Assembly (NCBI RefSeq): GCF_014200675.1
Contig: NZ_JACHCI010000002.1
Location: forward strand, 434,001 to 498,000
Length of the DNA stretch: 64,000 bases
Direction: 5' to 3'
DNA from: Janthinobacterium saanense
Lineage (GTDB): Bacteria > Pseudomonadota > Gammaproteobacteria > Burkholderiales > Burkholderiaceae_D
In this document: one piece after another, positions 54,391 to 63,181 of the stretch
Layout: each line of letters starts with the position of its first letter
Position numbering within the stretch: the stretch's first letter is position 1
Made by a program: the position numbers and the translations under genes
The notes under the pieces: model-generated
Databases searched by the model: none
Told to the model about the DNA's origin: nothing
What the model saw: only the letters and a program-made list of their open reading frames with translations

Positions 54391-55293
54391 TCACAGCTCC
54401 CTCACGGCCCCCCCGAAAACACGCTCCTGAAAGTGTTCCACCAGAAAATCAATGAAGGCGCGCAGCCTTGGCGGCATGTGGCGGCTGGCCGGCCACAGCA
54501 GCCAGAAGCTGGCTTGCTGCGGCGTGTAATCGTCCAATACGGTCAATAACTGGCCCGCCGCCAGCTCGCGCTGCACCGTAAAGGCAGGCAGGTAGGCGAT
54601 GCCCTGCCCCTGCACGGCCAGGAAAACGCGCATTTCCACGCTATTGCAGACCATGCCAGGCGCTAAAGGCAGGCCCTCGTCGGCCATCGGCCAGGTTTCC
54701 AGCCGCCCGGTGGCAGGGAAACGGTATTGCAGGCGCGCGTGCTGCACCAGGTCCGCAGGGCTGGCGGGCCGCCCGTGTTGCGCCAGGTAGGCAGGCGAGG
54801 CCACCAGCAGGCGGCGGAAGGTGCACAAACGCCGCCGCGTCAGGCCGGAATCATCGAGTTCCCCGCTGCGCAAGACGGCGTCATAACCGTCACCCACCAC
54901 ATTGACCAGTTCGTCCGAGAAATCGAGATCGAGCTCGATGGCGGGATAGGCTTGCATGAAGGCAAGAATAACCGGCTCGAACAAGCCGCTATACCGTGGC
55001 AGGCTGATGCGCAGCCGGCCGCTGGGCGCGCTGGCAGACTCGCTCAGTTCCTGCTCCGCCGCTTCCACCTCGGCCAGGATGCGCTTGCAGCGGTCGAGGA
55101 ATTTCTCGCCTTCCGCCGTCAGCGCCAAATGGCGCGTGCTGCGCTGGAACAGGCGCACGCTAAGGCGCGCTTCCATGCGGGCCACGCTCTTGCCCACCGC
55201 CGACGACGACAAGCCCAGCTGGCGGCCGGTGGCCGAGAAACTGCCGCTGTCGGCCACTTGCACGAACATCGCCATGCCATGCAAACCTTCCAT
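54391..55293 (-). CDS. LysR-family transcriptional regulator
   Basis: A protein of 300 residues. The N-terminal HTH (LHGMAMFVQVADSGSFSATGRQLGLSSSAVGKSVARMEARLSV) and the LysR substrate-binding domain (residues 92-290) are intact. It is divergent from an MFS efflux gene, with 112 bases between starts, so it probably regulates that transporter. Two palindromes 9-30 bases upstream of its start are candidate operators, consistent with autoregulation. Confidence 0.92.
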   Translation of the reverse strand: MEGLHGMAMFVQVADSGSFSATGRQLGLSSSAVGKSVARMEARLSVRLFQRSTRHLALTAEGEKFLDRCKRILAEVEAAEQELSESASAPSGRLRISLPRYSGLFEPVILAFMQAYPAIELDLDFSDELVNVVGDGYDAVLRSGELDDSGLTRRRLCTFRRLLVASPAYLAQHGRPASPADLVQHARLQYRFPATGRLETWPMADEGLPLAPGMVCNSVEMRVFLAVQGQGIAYLPAFTVQRELAAGQLLTVLDDYTPQQASFWLLWPASRHMPPRLRAFIDFLVEHFQERVFGGAVREL

Positions 55294-55300
55294 GCTGCTC

Positions 55301-55323
55301 CTTAATTAAGGACAAATTTGTCC
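55301..55323. promoter_or_regulatory. palindromic candidate LysR operator
   Basis: CTTAATTAAG (55301-55310) is followed immediately by GGACAAATTTGTCC (55310-55323), two perfect palindromes sharing a G. They lie just upstream of the LysR start and in the shared region with the MFS gene. LysR proteins bind dyads of this kind. Confidence 0.5.
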
Positions 55324-55405
55324 AATATGTTGATCAGTGTAGCCCATTTTTCTTTAATCATGACAAGACCATACTCTGCGCTCTTTCTTTACGTATGAGT
55401 CCGCC

Positions 55406-56911
55406 ATGCCTGTTTCGCCCCCTTCCCGACTATCCTTATTGCTGCAAGTGCTGGCTGCCTGCCTGAGCGGATTGCTGATACCGCTGTGTTTCACGGGCCC
55501 GGCCGTCGTGCTGCCCGCCCTCAGCGCCGAGCTGGGCGGCAGCGCCTCTACCCTCAACTGGGTCATCAATGCCTACATCCTCAGTTATGGCAGCGCCATG
55601 ATGGTGGCCGGTAGCCTGACCGATGTGCTGGGACGGCGCCGCGTGTGGCTGGCGGGCTTGCTGGTGTTTTGCGGGGCCACCGTGGCGATTGCCGCCGCCC
55701 CCAGCGTGCCAGTCATCGCTGTGCTGCGCTTCGTGCAGGGACTCGGTGGCGCGGCCGCATTTGCCGCCGCCATGTCGTCGCTGGCGCCTTTGTTCCAGGG
55801 GGCGGCACGCAACCGCATCATGAGCTTACTGGGCACCACTTTTGGCCTGGGCCTGGCTTTCGGCCCGCTGGCGGCCGGCGCCATGCTGGAACTGGCCGCT
55901 TGGCCAGCCGTTTTTTACGCCACCGCCTTGCTGGGCCTGCTGGGCTTGCTCCTGGTGGCAGTCAGCGTGCCGGCCGACAAGCCACAGGCTGCGGGCCGGC
56001 TCGATTGGCCAGGCGCCCTCAGTTTCAGCGCAGCACTGGGCCTGCTGACCTTTGCGATGCTGCTGGCGCCCGAACATGGCTGGTCCAGCGCCGGCGTATG
56101 GCTGCCGCTGGCCGTGGCGCTGCTGCTGTTTTGCCTGTTCATCAGGATCGAGCGCAAGACGCTCCAGCCGATGCTGGACTTGTCGCTATTTCGCCAGCGC
56201 CGCTTCGTGGGCGTGCAAGTGCTGGCCGCCTCGCCCGCCTTTTTGTTCATCGTGCTGATCGTGATGCTGCCGGGCCGCTTTATCGGCATCGATGGTTACA
56301 GTCCCCTGGAAGCGGGCCGTTTGATGATCGCCCTGGCCGCGCCGCTGCTGTGCGTGCCCATGCTGGCGGCCCTGTTATTGCGCTGGTACAGTGCGGGTAC
56401 CTTGTGCGCGGCGGGCTTGCTGCTGACGGCCGCCGGCCTGGCCTGGCTGGCCGTGGTGATGGCCGATGGCAGCGGCGCCACGCTGGTCTTGCCGCTGCTG
56501 CTGATCGGCGTCGGCATAGGCTTGCCCTGGGGCTTGATGGATGGCATGGCGCTGAGCGTGGTAGAGCCAGCACGGGCCGGCATGGCGACGGGCATCTTCA
56601 ATACCGTACGCGTCAGCGCCGATGGCGTGGCGCTGGCCGTGGCCGGCGCCGTGCTGGCAGGCTTGCTCGCTACGCGTCTGGCGCAACTGTTGCCGCCTGG
56701 CCTGCCCTTGCTGGCAGCGGCCAGCCGCGCCGCGCTCGGTGATTTACAGCAGGCGGCCGTATTATTGCCGGGCCAGCAGCACCTGTTGCGCGCAGCTTAT
56801 GACAGCGCCTTTTGCGAAATGCTGGCCTGCTTATCCGGCCTGGCAGTGCTGCTGGCGGCGCTGGTGAGGTATTTGCTGCTTAAGCGTCCAGGCCAAACGA
56901 TATCGCGATGA
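55406..56911 (+). CDS. MFS transporter, DHA2/EmrB-QacA type
   Basis: A protein of 501 residues with about 14 membrane helices. STLNWVINAYILSYGSAMMVAGSLTDVLGRRRVWLAG near residue 45 holds the MFS motif A (GxLxDxxGRRR) after the second helix. FVQGLGGAAAFAAAMSSLAPLF near 110 belongs to the family. It should export a hydrophobic drug or metabolite with proton antiport. Regulated presumably by the divergent LysR. The last 32 bases overlap the 3' end of the convergent CPBP-like gene. Confidence 0.9.
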   Translation: MPVSPPSRLSLLLQVLAACLSGLLIPLCFTGPAVVLPALSAELGGSASTLNWVINAYILSYGSAMMVAGSLTDVLGRRRVWLAGLLVFCGATVAIAAAPSVPVIAVLRFVQGLGGAAAFAAAMSSLAPLFQGAARNRIMSLLGTTFGLGLAFGPLAAGAMLELAAWPAVFYATALLGLLGLLLVAVSVPADKPQAAGRLDWPGALSFSAALGLLTFAMLLAPEHGWSSAGVWLPLAVALLLFCLFIRIERKTLQPMLDLSLFRQRRFVGVQVLAASPAFLFIVLIVMLPGRFIGIDGYSPLEAGRLMIALAAPLLCVPMLAALLLRWYSAGTLCAAGLLLTAAGLAWLAVVMADGSGATLVLPLLLIGVGIGLPWGLMDGMALSVVEPARAGMATGIFNTVRVSADGVALAVAGAVLAGLLATRLAQLLPPGLPLLAAASRAALGDLQQAAVLLPGQQHLLRAAYDSAFCEMLACLSGLAVLLAALVRYLLLKRPGQTISR

Positions 56912-57428
56912 GTATCGCCGTGTTATTGCAGGCGCGTGAAAAAGCCGTGGTGGTGTAGGCGGCGGCCACGCCCTGGTCGCGGTAGCGCAGGTAGACAAAG
57001 CTGAACATGGCGCCGGAACCGAGGGCGACGATGGCGTGCAGCAAGCCGCCGCTCAGGTAATGGATGATGCCCCAGAAGATGGCGCCGATAAATATGCTCC
57101 ACGGCCGGTTCACGCGTATGCGCTTGAGTATTTCCAGCGGCAGCAGCTGGCCCAGGAAGGTTTCCAGTATCGGCGAATAAATGATGACCCAGAACACCAG
57201 CAGCGGCAGCGACATTTCGCGCTTGAATTTGGCCAGCCCCGTATGCGCGCCCCAGTACTGCGGCGGCAGCAACCATTTTGTCAGTGTCAAAATAGCAAAA
57301 CACAGCACGCAGGTCAGCAGACCCCAGCCCAATCCGGCCAGGGCCAGTTTCAACACGGGCGGCGACGGCTTGTGAACCAGCTCGATACCTTCCGGATTGA
57401 CAACTTCATCGTTGCTGCGCGCTTGCAT
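56880..57428 (-). CDS. CPBP-like membrane protein (CAAX-protease/bacteriocin-processing family), possibly degenerate
   Basis: A protein of 182 residues. The ATG at 57428 gives MQARSNDEVV. A ten-codon extension exists. Four to five membrane helices are seen. YSPILETFLGQLLPLEI stands where the family has EExxxR: a single Glu, no second Glu and no Arg. IFWGIIHYLSGG supplies the motif-2 histidine, and HAIVALGSGAMFSFVYLR follows. Family membership is plausible, but protease activity is doubtful. It is downstream of the chemoreceptor gene on the same strand and convergent with the MFS gene. Confidence 0.6.
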   Translation of the reverse strand: MQARSNDEVVNPEGIELVHKPSPPVLKLALAGLGWGLLTCVLCFAILTLTKWLLPPQYWGAHTGLAKFKREMSLPLLVFWVIIYSPILETFLGQLLPLEILKRIRVNRPWSIFIGAIFWGIIHYLSGGLLHAIVALGSGAMFSFVYLRYRDQGVAAAYTTTAFSRACNNTAILIAISFGLDA

Positions 57429-57500
57429 GGTGTTTCCTGGCAGTGGTCCAGCTTTCATTGTAGCGTGGAATAGCCAATCCGCACGCTACAAGCAGCTCGC

Positions 57501-59129
57501 TTACCTGGCCGCCAGGCGCAATGGACGCTGGGGACTTTGCGCTGGCTGCGCACGCACGGGACGCTGCACGCGGCCAGGCGCGTGCGCCAGCTTGAAGATG
57601 CCCACTTCCTGCTCCAGTTGGGCCGCCTGCTGCTGCAATTCCTGGGCAGCGGCCGCCGCCTGTTCCACCAGCGCCGCATTTTGCTGGGTGACCCGGTCCA
57701 TGTCGACGATGGCGCGGTTGACCTGTTCGATGCCGGAACCCTGCTCCTGCGTGGCGTGGCTGATCTCGGCCATGATGCCCGTCACCCGGCCTATGCCGGC
57801 CACCACTTCATGCATGGTGGCGCCCGCCTGTTCGACCAGCACCGTGCCCGTGCCGACCTTGCGCACGGAATCGTCGATCAGCAGCTTGATTTCACGCGCG
57901 GCAGCGCTAGACCTCTGCGCCAGGCTGCGCACTTCCGTGGCCACCACGGCAAAGCCGCGTCCCTGCTCGCCGGCGCGGGCCGCTTCCACGGCCGCGTTCA
58001 AGGCCAGGATATTGGTCTGGAAAGCAATGCTGTCGATCACGCCGATGATGTCGACGATCTTGTTCGACGAGGCGTGAATCAGGCCCATGGTCTGCACCAC
58101 TTCGGCCACCGCCTTGCCGCCCTGCTCCGATACCCTGGACGCTTCGCGCGCCAGCAGGTTCGCCTGCTGGGCGTTGTCGGCGTTCTGGCGCACGGCCGTA
58201 ATCAGTTGCTCCATCGACGAGGCGACTTCTTCCAGCGAACCGGCTTGCTGCTCGGTGCGCTGCGACAGGTCGCGGTTGCCCGAGGCGATCTCGGTCGACG
58301 CGGTGGCGATGCTTTCCGTTCCCAGGCGCACTTTGCCAACGATGGCGGCCAGATTATCGCGCATGGTCTTGATGGCAAACAGCAAGCTGCTGTCGTCGCC
58401 GCAGCGCGTTGCCACCTCGATATCGAGTTCGCCATGGGCGATGCGGCCCGCGATGGCGGCCGCGTAAGCCGGTTCACCGCCCAACTGGCGCAGCAAGCCG
58501 CGCGTGATCACGATGGCAATCACGATACAGACCAGCACGCTGACCACGGCCAGCAGCGCAATCCAGCGCAAGGAATGGCTGTAAATGGCGCGCGCGGCGT
58601 CGCTGGCCAGGTTCGATTCACCCTGCACCGATTTAAGCATGGTGTCGATATCGAGCACGATCTGGCGCCGCAAGGGGCTGCATTCATGGACCAGGAAACT
58701 GCCGTATTGCTCCATCTGTCCCGTTTCGCGGAACTTACGCGGACGCTGCAATTCTTTCGCCATGGCCTTCAAGCCCCTGCTGACCTTGTCGAATTGCGGA
58801 TCGCCGGCAAAGCGGGGCGCCAGTTGGGCCAGCGCATTCAGATAACGGTCCTTCTGGCGGTCGAGGATATCGAGTTCCTTGTCGGCAGCCTCGCGCTCAT
58901 GGAAAATATAGGCATTGCGGGCGGCCAGGCCCGTCTGGTCCAGCGCTTCGCGGGCCACGTACAGCGGTTCGAGTTTTTCCTGCCGCACCAGTTCCTGGGC
59001 GCTGACCGCGTCCGCGATAGCGCCTATGCGCAACAGCGCAAACGCCGCCAGTAGCAGCATCAGCACGATCAGCGCGCCAAAACCGGCGGAAAGGCGAGCG
59101 CCTATCGTCAGACTATTCAGTGTCTTCAT
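57501..59129 (-). CDS. methyl-accepting chemotaxis protein
   Basis: A protein of 542 residues. A membrane helix at 15-35, a periplasmic four-helix-bundle sensor (residues 36-188, ...[24 protein letters not shown]), a second helix at 192-213, a HAMP domain (215-268) and the cytoplasmic signalling domain (270-515) follow in order. The hairpin tip sequence [36 protein letters not shown] is intact. There is no C-terminal NWETF-like tether for CheR. It should signal to CheA. The ligand is unknown, and no che genes lie nearby. Confidence 0.93.
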   Translation of the reverse strand: MKTLNSLTIGARLSAGFGALIVLMLLLAAFALLRIGAIADAVSAQELVRQEKLEPLYVAREALDQTGLAARNAYIFHEREAADKELDILDRQKDRYLNALAQLAPRFAGDPQFDKVSRGLKAMAKELQRPRKFRETGQMEQYGSFLVHECSPLRRQIVLDIDTMLKSVQGESNLASDAARAIYSHSLRWIALLAVVSVLVCIVIAIVITRGLLRQLGGEPAYAAAIAGRIAHGELDIEVATRCGDDSSLLFAIKTMRDNLAAIVGKVRLGTESIATASTEIASGNRDLSQRTEQQAGSLEEVASSMEQLITAVRQNADNAQQANLLAREASRVSEQGGKAVAEVVQTMGLIHASSNKIVDIIGVIDSIAFQTNILALNAAVEAARAGEQGRGFAVVATEVRSLAQRSSAAAREIKLLIDDSVRKVGTGTVLVEQAGATMHEVVAGIGRVTGIMAEISHATQEQGSGIEQVNRAIVDMDRVTQQNAALVEQAAAAAQELQQQAAQLEQEVGIFKLAHAPGRVQRPVRAQPAQSPQRPLRLAAR

Positions 59130-59317
59130 TGGGTATCCTATGTCCAGCTGTTAATCAGTGATTGCTTTCCGCTTCCTGCATGCATCAGGAATAAACGGAT
59201 AGAACGCGTCAGTCGATGTGCCATGCCCTGAAATCAAGGAAAAATCAGGCATAGCTTGCTTCTAACTGGCGTTTTTTGGGCAGTCAGCTTTGCTACGGAC
59301 AATCGGTGCGATGCGGT

Positions 59318-59337
59318 CTCACGCGCGTCCGCGTGAG
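59318..59337. promoter_or_regulatory. intergenic hairpin between chemoreceptor and AraC genes
   Basis: CTCACGCG-CGTC-CGCGTGAG is a perfect 8-bp stem with four-base loop in the 294-base divergent region. There is no T-run, so it is more likely an operator or mRNA structure than a terminator. A TATAAT hexamer follows at 59366-59371 toward the AraC gene, with no clear -35. Confidence 0.35.
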
Positions 59338-59423
59338 CGGTGCAAACTATATCCCACCAGCAATTTATAATAGTTCCACAAGTCCATAATTAATGTCTTG
59401 ACGTACATCAAGTAGAGCAACAA

Positions 59424-60314
59424 ATGTTACCAATAGACAATCTTTCTTCTCTACTAAGCCAACATACGCTGCAGGCCCACGTCTTTTTCAACGGGAGTTT
59501 CTGCGGCAGCACGCGCTTTGAAGAAGATGGCGAAGGCGGCCATCTGCATCTGGTGCGCAGCGGCCGGGTTCTACTACACCATCGGCAACGCGAAGCGCTG
59601 GAAGTAAGCGGCCCTGCCCTGGTGTTTTACCCGCGCGGCCTGGAACATCAGGTGCAAGTGGATCAGGAAGACGCCTTGCTGCTATGCGCACGCATCCGTT
59701 TCGACGGCGGCGCCGGCGACACCCTGGCCCTGTCGCTGCCCGAATGCATGACGGTCGCGCCCAAGCAGGTTGATGGCATGGCGGCCAGCCTGGCCTTGCT
59801 GCATGAGGAAGCGGAGCGGCCGGGACCGGGCCAGCAAGTGCTGCTCGACCGCGTGTGTGCGGTAATCGTGACGCAATTGCTGCGTCACGCCCATCGGCAC
59901 GGCCACTTGCATACCAGCGTGGTGGCCGCGCGCGTGGACCCCGGCCTGTCGCGCCTGCTGGACTTGCTGCACGATGAGCCGGCGCAGGCCTGGCCGCTGG
60001 CGCGCATGGCCAAGCTGGCAAACATGTCACGCAGTAAATTTTCCAGCCATTTTCACGCCACCCTGGGCCTGACGCCGGCCGATTACCTGGGCGAGCGACG
60101 CATGCTGCTGGCGCAAACCCTGCTGCAAAAAGGCGCCAGCGTGCAAGCGGTGGCGATCCGCGTGGGCTACGCCAGCCAGTCCGCCTTCAGCAAGGCCTTT
60201 ACGGCGCGGCGCGGCATGTCCCCTCGCGCCTGGCTCAAGACCAGGAATAAATCGCCTGAAAAAGTCCTGGCTACGGCAGACACTTCACCATTCCTTCACC
60301 GCGGTGAAGGGTAA
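59424..60314 (+). CDS. AraC-family transcriptional regulator
   Basis: A protein of 296 residues. The N-terminal cupin-like sensor domain (residues 15-150, HVFFNGSFCGSTRFEEDGEGGHLHLVRSG) precedes two helix-turn-helix motifs at the C-terminus: PLARMAKLANMSRSKFSSHFHATLGLTPADYLGERR and AVAIRVGYASQSAFSKAFTARRGMSPRAW. The arrangement matches the cupin-6 AraC subgroup, several of which control efflux or siderophore genes. Target unknown. The last bases form an 18-base palindrome near the LpxO gene. Confidence 0.92.
   Translation: MLPIDNLSSLLSQHTLQAHVFFNGSFCGSTRFEEDGEGGHLHLVRSGRVLLHHRQREALEVSGPALVFYPRGLEHQVQVDQEDALLLCARIRFDGGAGDTLALSLPECMTVAPKQVDGMAASLALLHEEAERPGPGQQVLLDRVCAVIVTQLLRHAHRHGHLHTSVVAARVDPGLSRLLDLLHDEPAQAWPLARMAKLANMSRSKFSSHFHATLGLTPADYLGERRMLLAQTLLQKGASVQAVAIRVGYASQSAFSKAFTARRGMSPRAWLKTRNKSPEKVLATADTSPFLHRGEG
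60293..60310. promoter_or_regulatory. 18-base perfect palindrome at the end of the AraC gene
   Basis: CCTTCACCGCGGTGAAGG lies just before the AraC stop and 57 bases upstream of the LpxO start. It could be an operator for lpxO or a weak terminator without T-run. A TATAAT hexamer follows at 60332-60337. Confidence 0.4.
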
Positions 60315-60366
60315 GCCCGTGATTAACTGTATATAATTGCCCCATTCTTTACAATCGGGGTGTGGT

Positions 60367-61266
60367 ATGAAGTGGGCCTTGTTGGGCATTTTTGTAATTT
60401 CTATTTTACATATTCATTTTCGTGGCAAGGTGCGCCTGCCGTTCCGTCGTCAATTGTTCGACCATTCGTCGTTCATGGCGCCGCTGAACCTGTTCATGCA
60501 TGTCTTTTCGAAAGTCCCGGCCACGCCTTACCTGGCCGTTAGCGACTTCCCGGAACTGGCGCCGCTGCAGCAGAACTGGCACATCATCCGCGATGAAGCG
60601 CTGCGCATGCAGGAGCTGAAAAAGATCAAGGCGGCGGAAAAGAATGATGACGTGGGTTTCAATTCCTTCTTTAAATATGGCTGGAAGCGTTTTTACCTGA
60701 AATGGTATGACGCGAATCACCCGTCGGCACAGCAGATGTGCCCGCAAACCTATGCGCTGCTGCAATCGATTCCGTCGATCAAGGCCGCCATGTTTGCCGA
60801 GTTGCCCAAGGGCGGCAAGCTCAATCCGCACCGCGACCCGTTCGCCGGTTCCTTGCGCTATCACCTGGGCCTGCAAACGCCGAACGACGACCGCTGCTAC
60901 ATCGATGTCGATGGCGAACGCCACAGCTGGCGCGACGGCCTGGCCGTGATGTTCGATGAAACCTATATCCACTCGGCCCGCAACGACGCCGACAGCGACC
61001 GCATCATCCTGTTCTGCGATATCGAACGCCCGATGCGCTACCGCTGGGCGCAAGGCTTGAACCGCTGGCTGGGCCGCACCCTGATGACGGCCGCCGCCTC
61101 ACCAAACGAACTGGGCGACCAGGTCGGCGGCGTGAGCAAGCTGTTCCGTATTTCCTGGGCCATGGGCCAGTACCGCCGCCAGTTCAAGGCGTGGAACAAG
61201 ACGGCGTATCAGTTGTCCAAGGTAGGCTTGATCGTGGCCATCGTCGCTTTGATCTACTTTATCTGA
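60367..61266 (+). CDS. lpxO: lipid A hydroxylase LpxO (Fe(II)/2-oxoglutarate-dependent)
   Basis: A protein of 299 residues. The ATG at 60367 gives a membrane-anchored N-terminus (MKWALLGIFVISILHIHFRGK). The aspartyl/asparaginyl beta-hydroxylase-type catalytic domain has the metal-binding His-x-Asp region (KLNPHRDPFAGSLRYHLGLQ near residue 155), and FDETYIHSARNDADSDRIILFCDIERPM near 200 with the distal His and the 2-oxoglutarate Arg. A second hydrophobic segment ends the protein. It hydroxylates the secondary acyl chain of lipid A at the inner membrane. Single gene followed by a terminator. Confidence 0.92.
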   Translation: MKWALLGIFVISILHIHFRGKVRLPFRRQLFDHSSFMAPLNLFMHVFSKVPATPYLAVSDFPELAPLQQNWHIIRDEALRMQELKKIKAAEKNDDVGFNSFFKYGWKRFYLKWYDANHPSAQQMCPQTYALLQSIPSIKAAMFAELPKGGKLNPHRDPFAGSLRYHLGLQTPNDDRCYIDVDGERHSWRDGLAVMFDETYIHSARNDADSDRIILFCDIERPMRYRWAQGLNRWLGRTLMTAAASPNELGDQVGGVSKLFRISWAMGQYRRQFKAWNKTAYQLSKVGLIVAIVALIYFI

Positions 61267-61298
61267 TCTACTTTATCTGACACTGCCAGTAGCAAACA

Positions 61299-61326
61299 AA
61301 ACAAGCCGCCCTCGGGCGGCTTGTTT
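61299..61326. terminator. bidirectional intrinsic terminator after lpxO
   Basis: AAACAAGCCGCC and its perfect complement form a 12-bp stem with a CTCG loop. The A-rich left and T-rich right flanks suit termination on both strands. It lies between the convergent lpxO and lipoprotein genes. Confidence 0.85.
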
Positions 61327-61344
61327 CATTTACAGACCTGTTGT

Positions 61345-61935
61345 TTACTTCGCCGGCTCAACCGTCACCACCAGGCCATCGCTGGTGGTCTTGATTTGCG
61401 TGGGCACGAATTGCACGCCGGCGTAGCGCAGCTCATCGGGCTTGAAGGTGTAGATCGGAGTTTCATGCAGCAGCTGGTCGGCTACCAGGCTGGCGATCTT
61501 GGCGAACTGGCGTTGCTGGCCTTCATCCATGCCATCGATGCCCACCTTGTCCACGCTGGCGTCGTTCAGATAAACGGCGTTGCGCTGCGGGTTGAAGATC
61601 AAGCGGCCCGAAATAGCCAGGCTGCCATGCCAGGACTTGCGGATGAATGGCGGCGCCACATCGGCGTCCAGCGACAGGGCGACGCGGTCGCGTTCCGGCT
61701 GCATGGCCAATTGCGGATGCGAGAGCTTCACATCGATCACGGACAAGACGCGCTTGTCGATAGGAAAGCGGCGATCCAGGCCTTGCTGCATCTTGCTCAG
61801 CGACAGATTCACATCGCGCGGCCCGATAAAGGTCGAGCAGGAAGCGAGCATGGTGCAGGCGATGGCGGCATAAGCCAGGGTTTTCAAGATAGGGCGTGCG
61901 GCGGTGGCTGTCATGGCGGTTTTTTTCAACATCAT
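61345..61935 (-). CDS. DUF1439-type lipoprotein (YceB-like)
   Basis: A protein of about 196 residues from the ATG at 61935. Other candidate starts at 61932 and 61914 lack clear ribosome sites. The signal peptide ends in a lipobox (MLASC, Cys near residue 32). The mature part (MQQGLDRRFPIDKRVLSVIDVKLSHPQL, ...IYTFKPDELRYAGVQFVPTQIK) matches DUF1439/YceB-like envelope lipoproteins of unknown role. Not connected to other genes. The upstream small gene is separated by a terminator. Confidence 0.8.
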   Translation of the reverse strand: MMLKKTAMTATAARPILKTLAYAAIACTMLASCSTFIGPRDVNLSLSKMQQGLDRRFPIDKRVLSVIDVKLSHPQLAMQPERDRVALSLDADVAPPFIRKSWHGSLAISGRLIFNPQRNAVYLNDASVDKVGIDGMDEGQQRQFAKIASLVADQLLHETPIYTFKPDELRYAGVQFVPTQIKTTSDGLVVTVEPAK

Positions 61936-61977
61936 CAACAAAGTGCGTACATCTTACACACCTGTCTGTATCAACAC

Positions 61978-62009
61978 AAACGGCGCCCACTGTGCGATGG
62001 GCGCCGTTT
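61978..62009. terminator. intrinsic terminator between small membrane gene and lipoprotein gene
   Basis: AAACGGCGCCCA pairs perfectly with its complement ending at 62009 (12-bp stem, eight-base loop). TTTTTATTT follows on the plus strand, and a shorter T-run follows on the minus strand. It probably ends the transcript of the 24-residue protein. Confidence 0.7.
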
Positions 62010-62031
62010 TTATTTGCTTATTTATTCAATA

Positions 62032-62106
62032 TTAACGGACAAACAAGGCGATCAGGATCACGATGGGCAGCGGAATACCGAGCAGCAGTAAAAGAATCGA
62101 ACGCAT
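62032..62106 (-). CDS. 24-residue single-pass membrane microprotein
   Basis: An ORF of 24 codons, MRSILLLLLGIPLPIVILIA followed by LFVR. GGAG lies six bases before the ATG, and a hairpin terminator follows the stop. The sequence is one hydrophobic helix flanked by arginines. Similar tiny proteins occur widely in proteobacteria without known function, as I recall. Too short for most gene callers. It is upstream of the lipoprotein gene and downstream of the membrane protein gene, both on the same strand. Confidence 0.6.
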   Translation of the reverse strand: MRSILLLLLGIPLPIVILIALFVR

Positions 62107-62151
62107 GGTTATCTCCTATTTAATTAGATGATCAGATGAGCGTGACAGGGC

Positions 62152-63063
62152 CTAAACCGTGACTTGGCGCAATACGCGTTCATGGTCGCGCTGGCGTCCG
62201 CCCCAGGTTGCCGCCAGGCTGGCCACAAAAGCGCCCAGCAACAGGGCCACGAACATCCACAGGGCCGTGTGGGCGCCCGCCTTGCGGGCTGTGTCGGCCG
62301 CTTGCTGCGCTTTCTCCTTGGCGTCGGCAGCGGCCTTCGCGGCGCGGTTGTAGACGGCGTCGACGCGCGCTTCGGCATCGGCCTGGCTCAAGCCTGTGCG
62401 TTTGGCCACCAGCTGGCCCAGATAGGCGCGGTCGTCAGGCGCCAGGCTGCCCGTGCTGAGACTGGTGGCGAAAATCTTGCCGACTTCGCCGCGCTGGTCA
62501 GCCGTATTTGCGCCGCTAGTTGCACTGGCATCGGTGGTGGGGGCTGCGCGCAGCAAGATGTCAGAAAAATAATCGAGCGGGTTGCCAGTATTGCTGGCAC
62601 TGCCCTCGCCTGCTTTCGAGGCCGCCACTGCGCCGGCCGGCGCCACTGCTTGCGCCACGCCGCTGCCTGCTTCGATGGCGCCGCTCAGCACGGCCCGCGT
62701 GCCGCCAGCCAGCACGGCCACGGTAATCAAGGTAGCGACGGCCCAGGCCAGCAAGCCATGCGCCGTGTCGCGGAAATGCACTTCATCGGCATGCACATAG
62801 GTCCATTTGGTGCGCAAGCGGCCGGCCATATAGCCGCCGATGCCGGAAGCGGCCAGTTGCATGAAGGCCAGCCAGACGATGGTCGACACGCCGATGGCCG
62901 TGGCGTTGAAGGACCATGGCGACATGGACGACAGGCCCAGGCCCACGCCCAGTATCAGCAGGATGAAGGACAAAGCGGCAGCAGCGGCGGCGCCCGCAAG
63001 TACAGCGCCCCAGGAAACGCCCGCGTGGTTCAGGTCCGTCGCGGATAGTTGTGTAGCTTGCAT
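62152..63063 (-). CDS. conserved hypothetical membrane protein
   Basis: A protein of 303 residues. GGGGAG six bases before the ATG at 63063 supports the start. Two N-terminal helices (residues 18-45 and 58-80, ...AVLAGAAAAAALSFILLILGVGLG), a third near 107-125 and one near 275-293. In between lies an alanine-rich soluble region with a coiled-coil-like stretch (SQADAEARVDAVYNRAAKAAADAKEKAQQAADTARK). The N-terminus resembles a family sometimes labelled PhnA-like without functional proof. I cannot assign a role. Confidence 0.75.
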   Translation of the reverse strand: MQATQLSATDLNHAGVSWGAVLAGAAAAAALSFILLILGVGLGLSSMSPWSFNATAIGVSTIVWLAFMQLAASGIGGYMAGRLRTKWTYVHADEVHFRDTAHGLLAWAVATLITVAVLAGGTRAVLSGAIEAGSGVAQAVAPAGAVAASKAGEGSASNTGNPLDYFSDILLRAAPTTDASATSGANTADQRGEVGKIFATSLSTGSLAPDDRAYLGQLVAKRTGLSQADAEARVDAVYNRAAKAAADAKEKAQQAADTARKAGAHTALWMFVALLLGAFVASLAATWGGRQRDHERVLRQVTV

Positions 63064-63181
63064 AGATTACTCCCCAGGAACGTGGTTGGTGAGTCGCCAG
63101 CATGGCCCGCCGCCGTTTTCGCGTATGTGCGGCGTCGTACACAATCTTGATATTCATGCCATTATCGAAAGACCATGTGAT

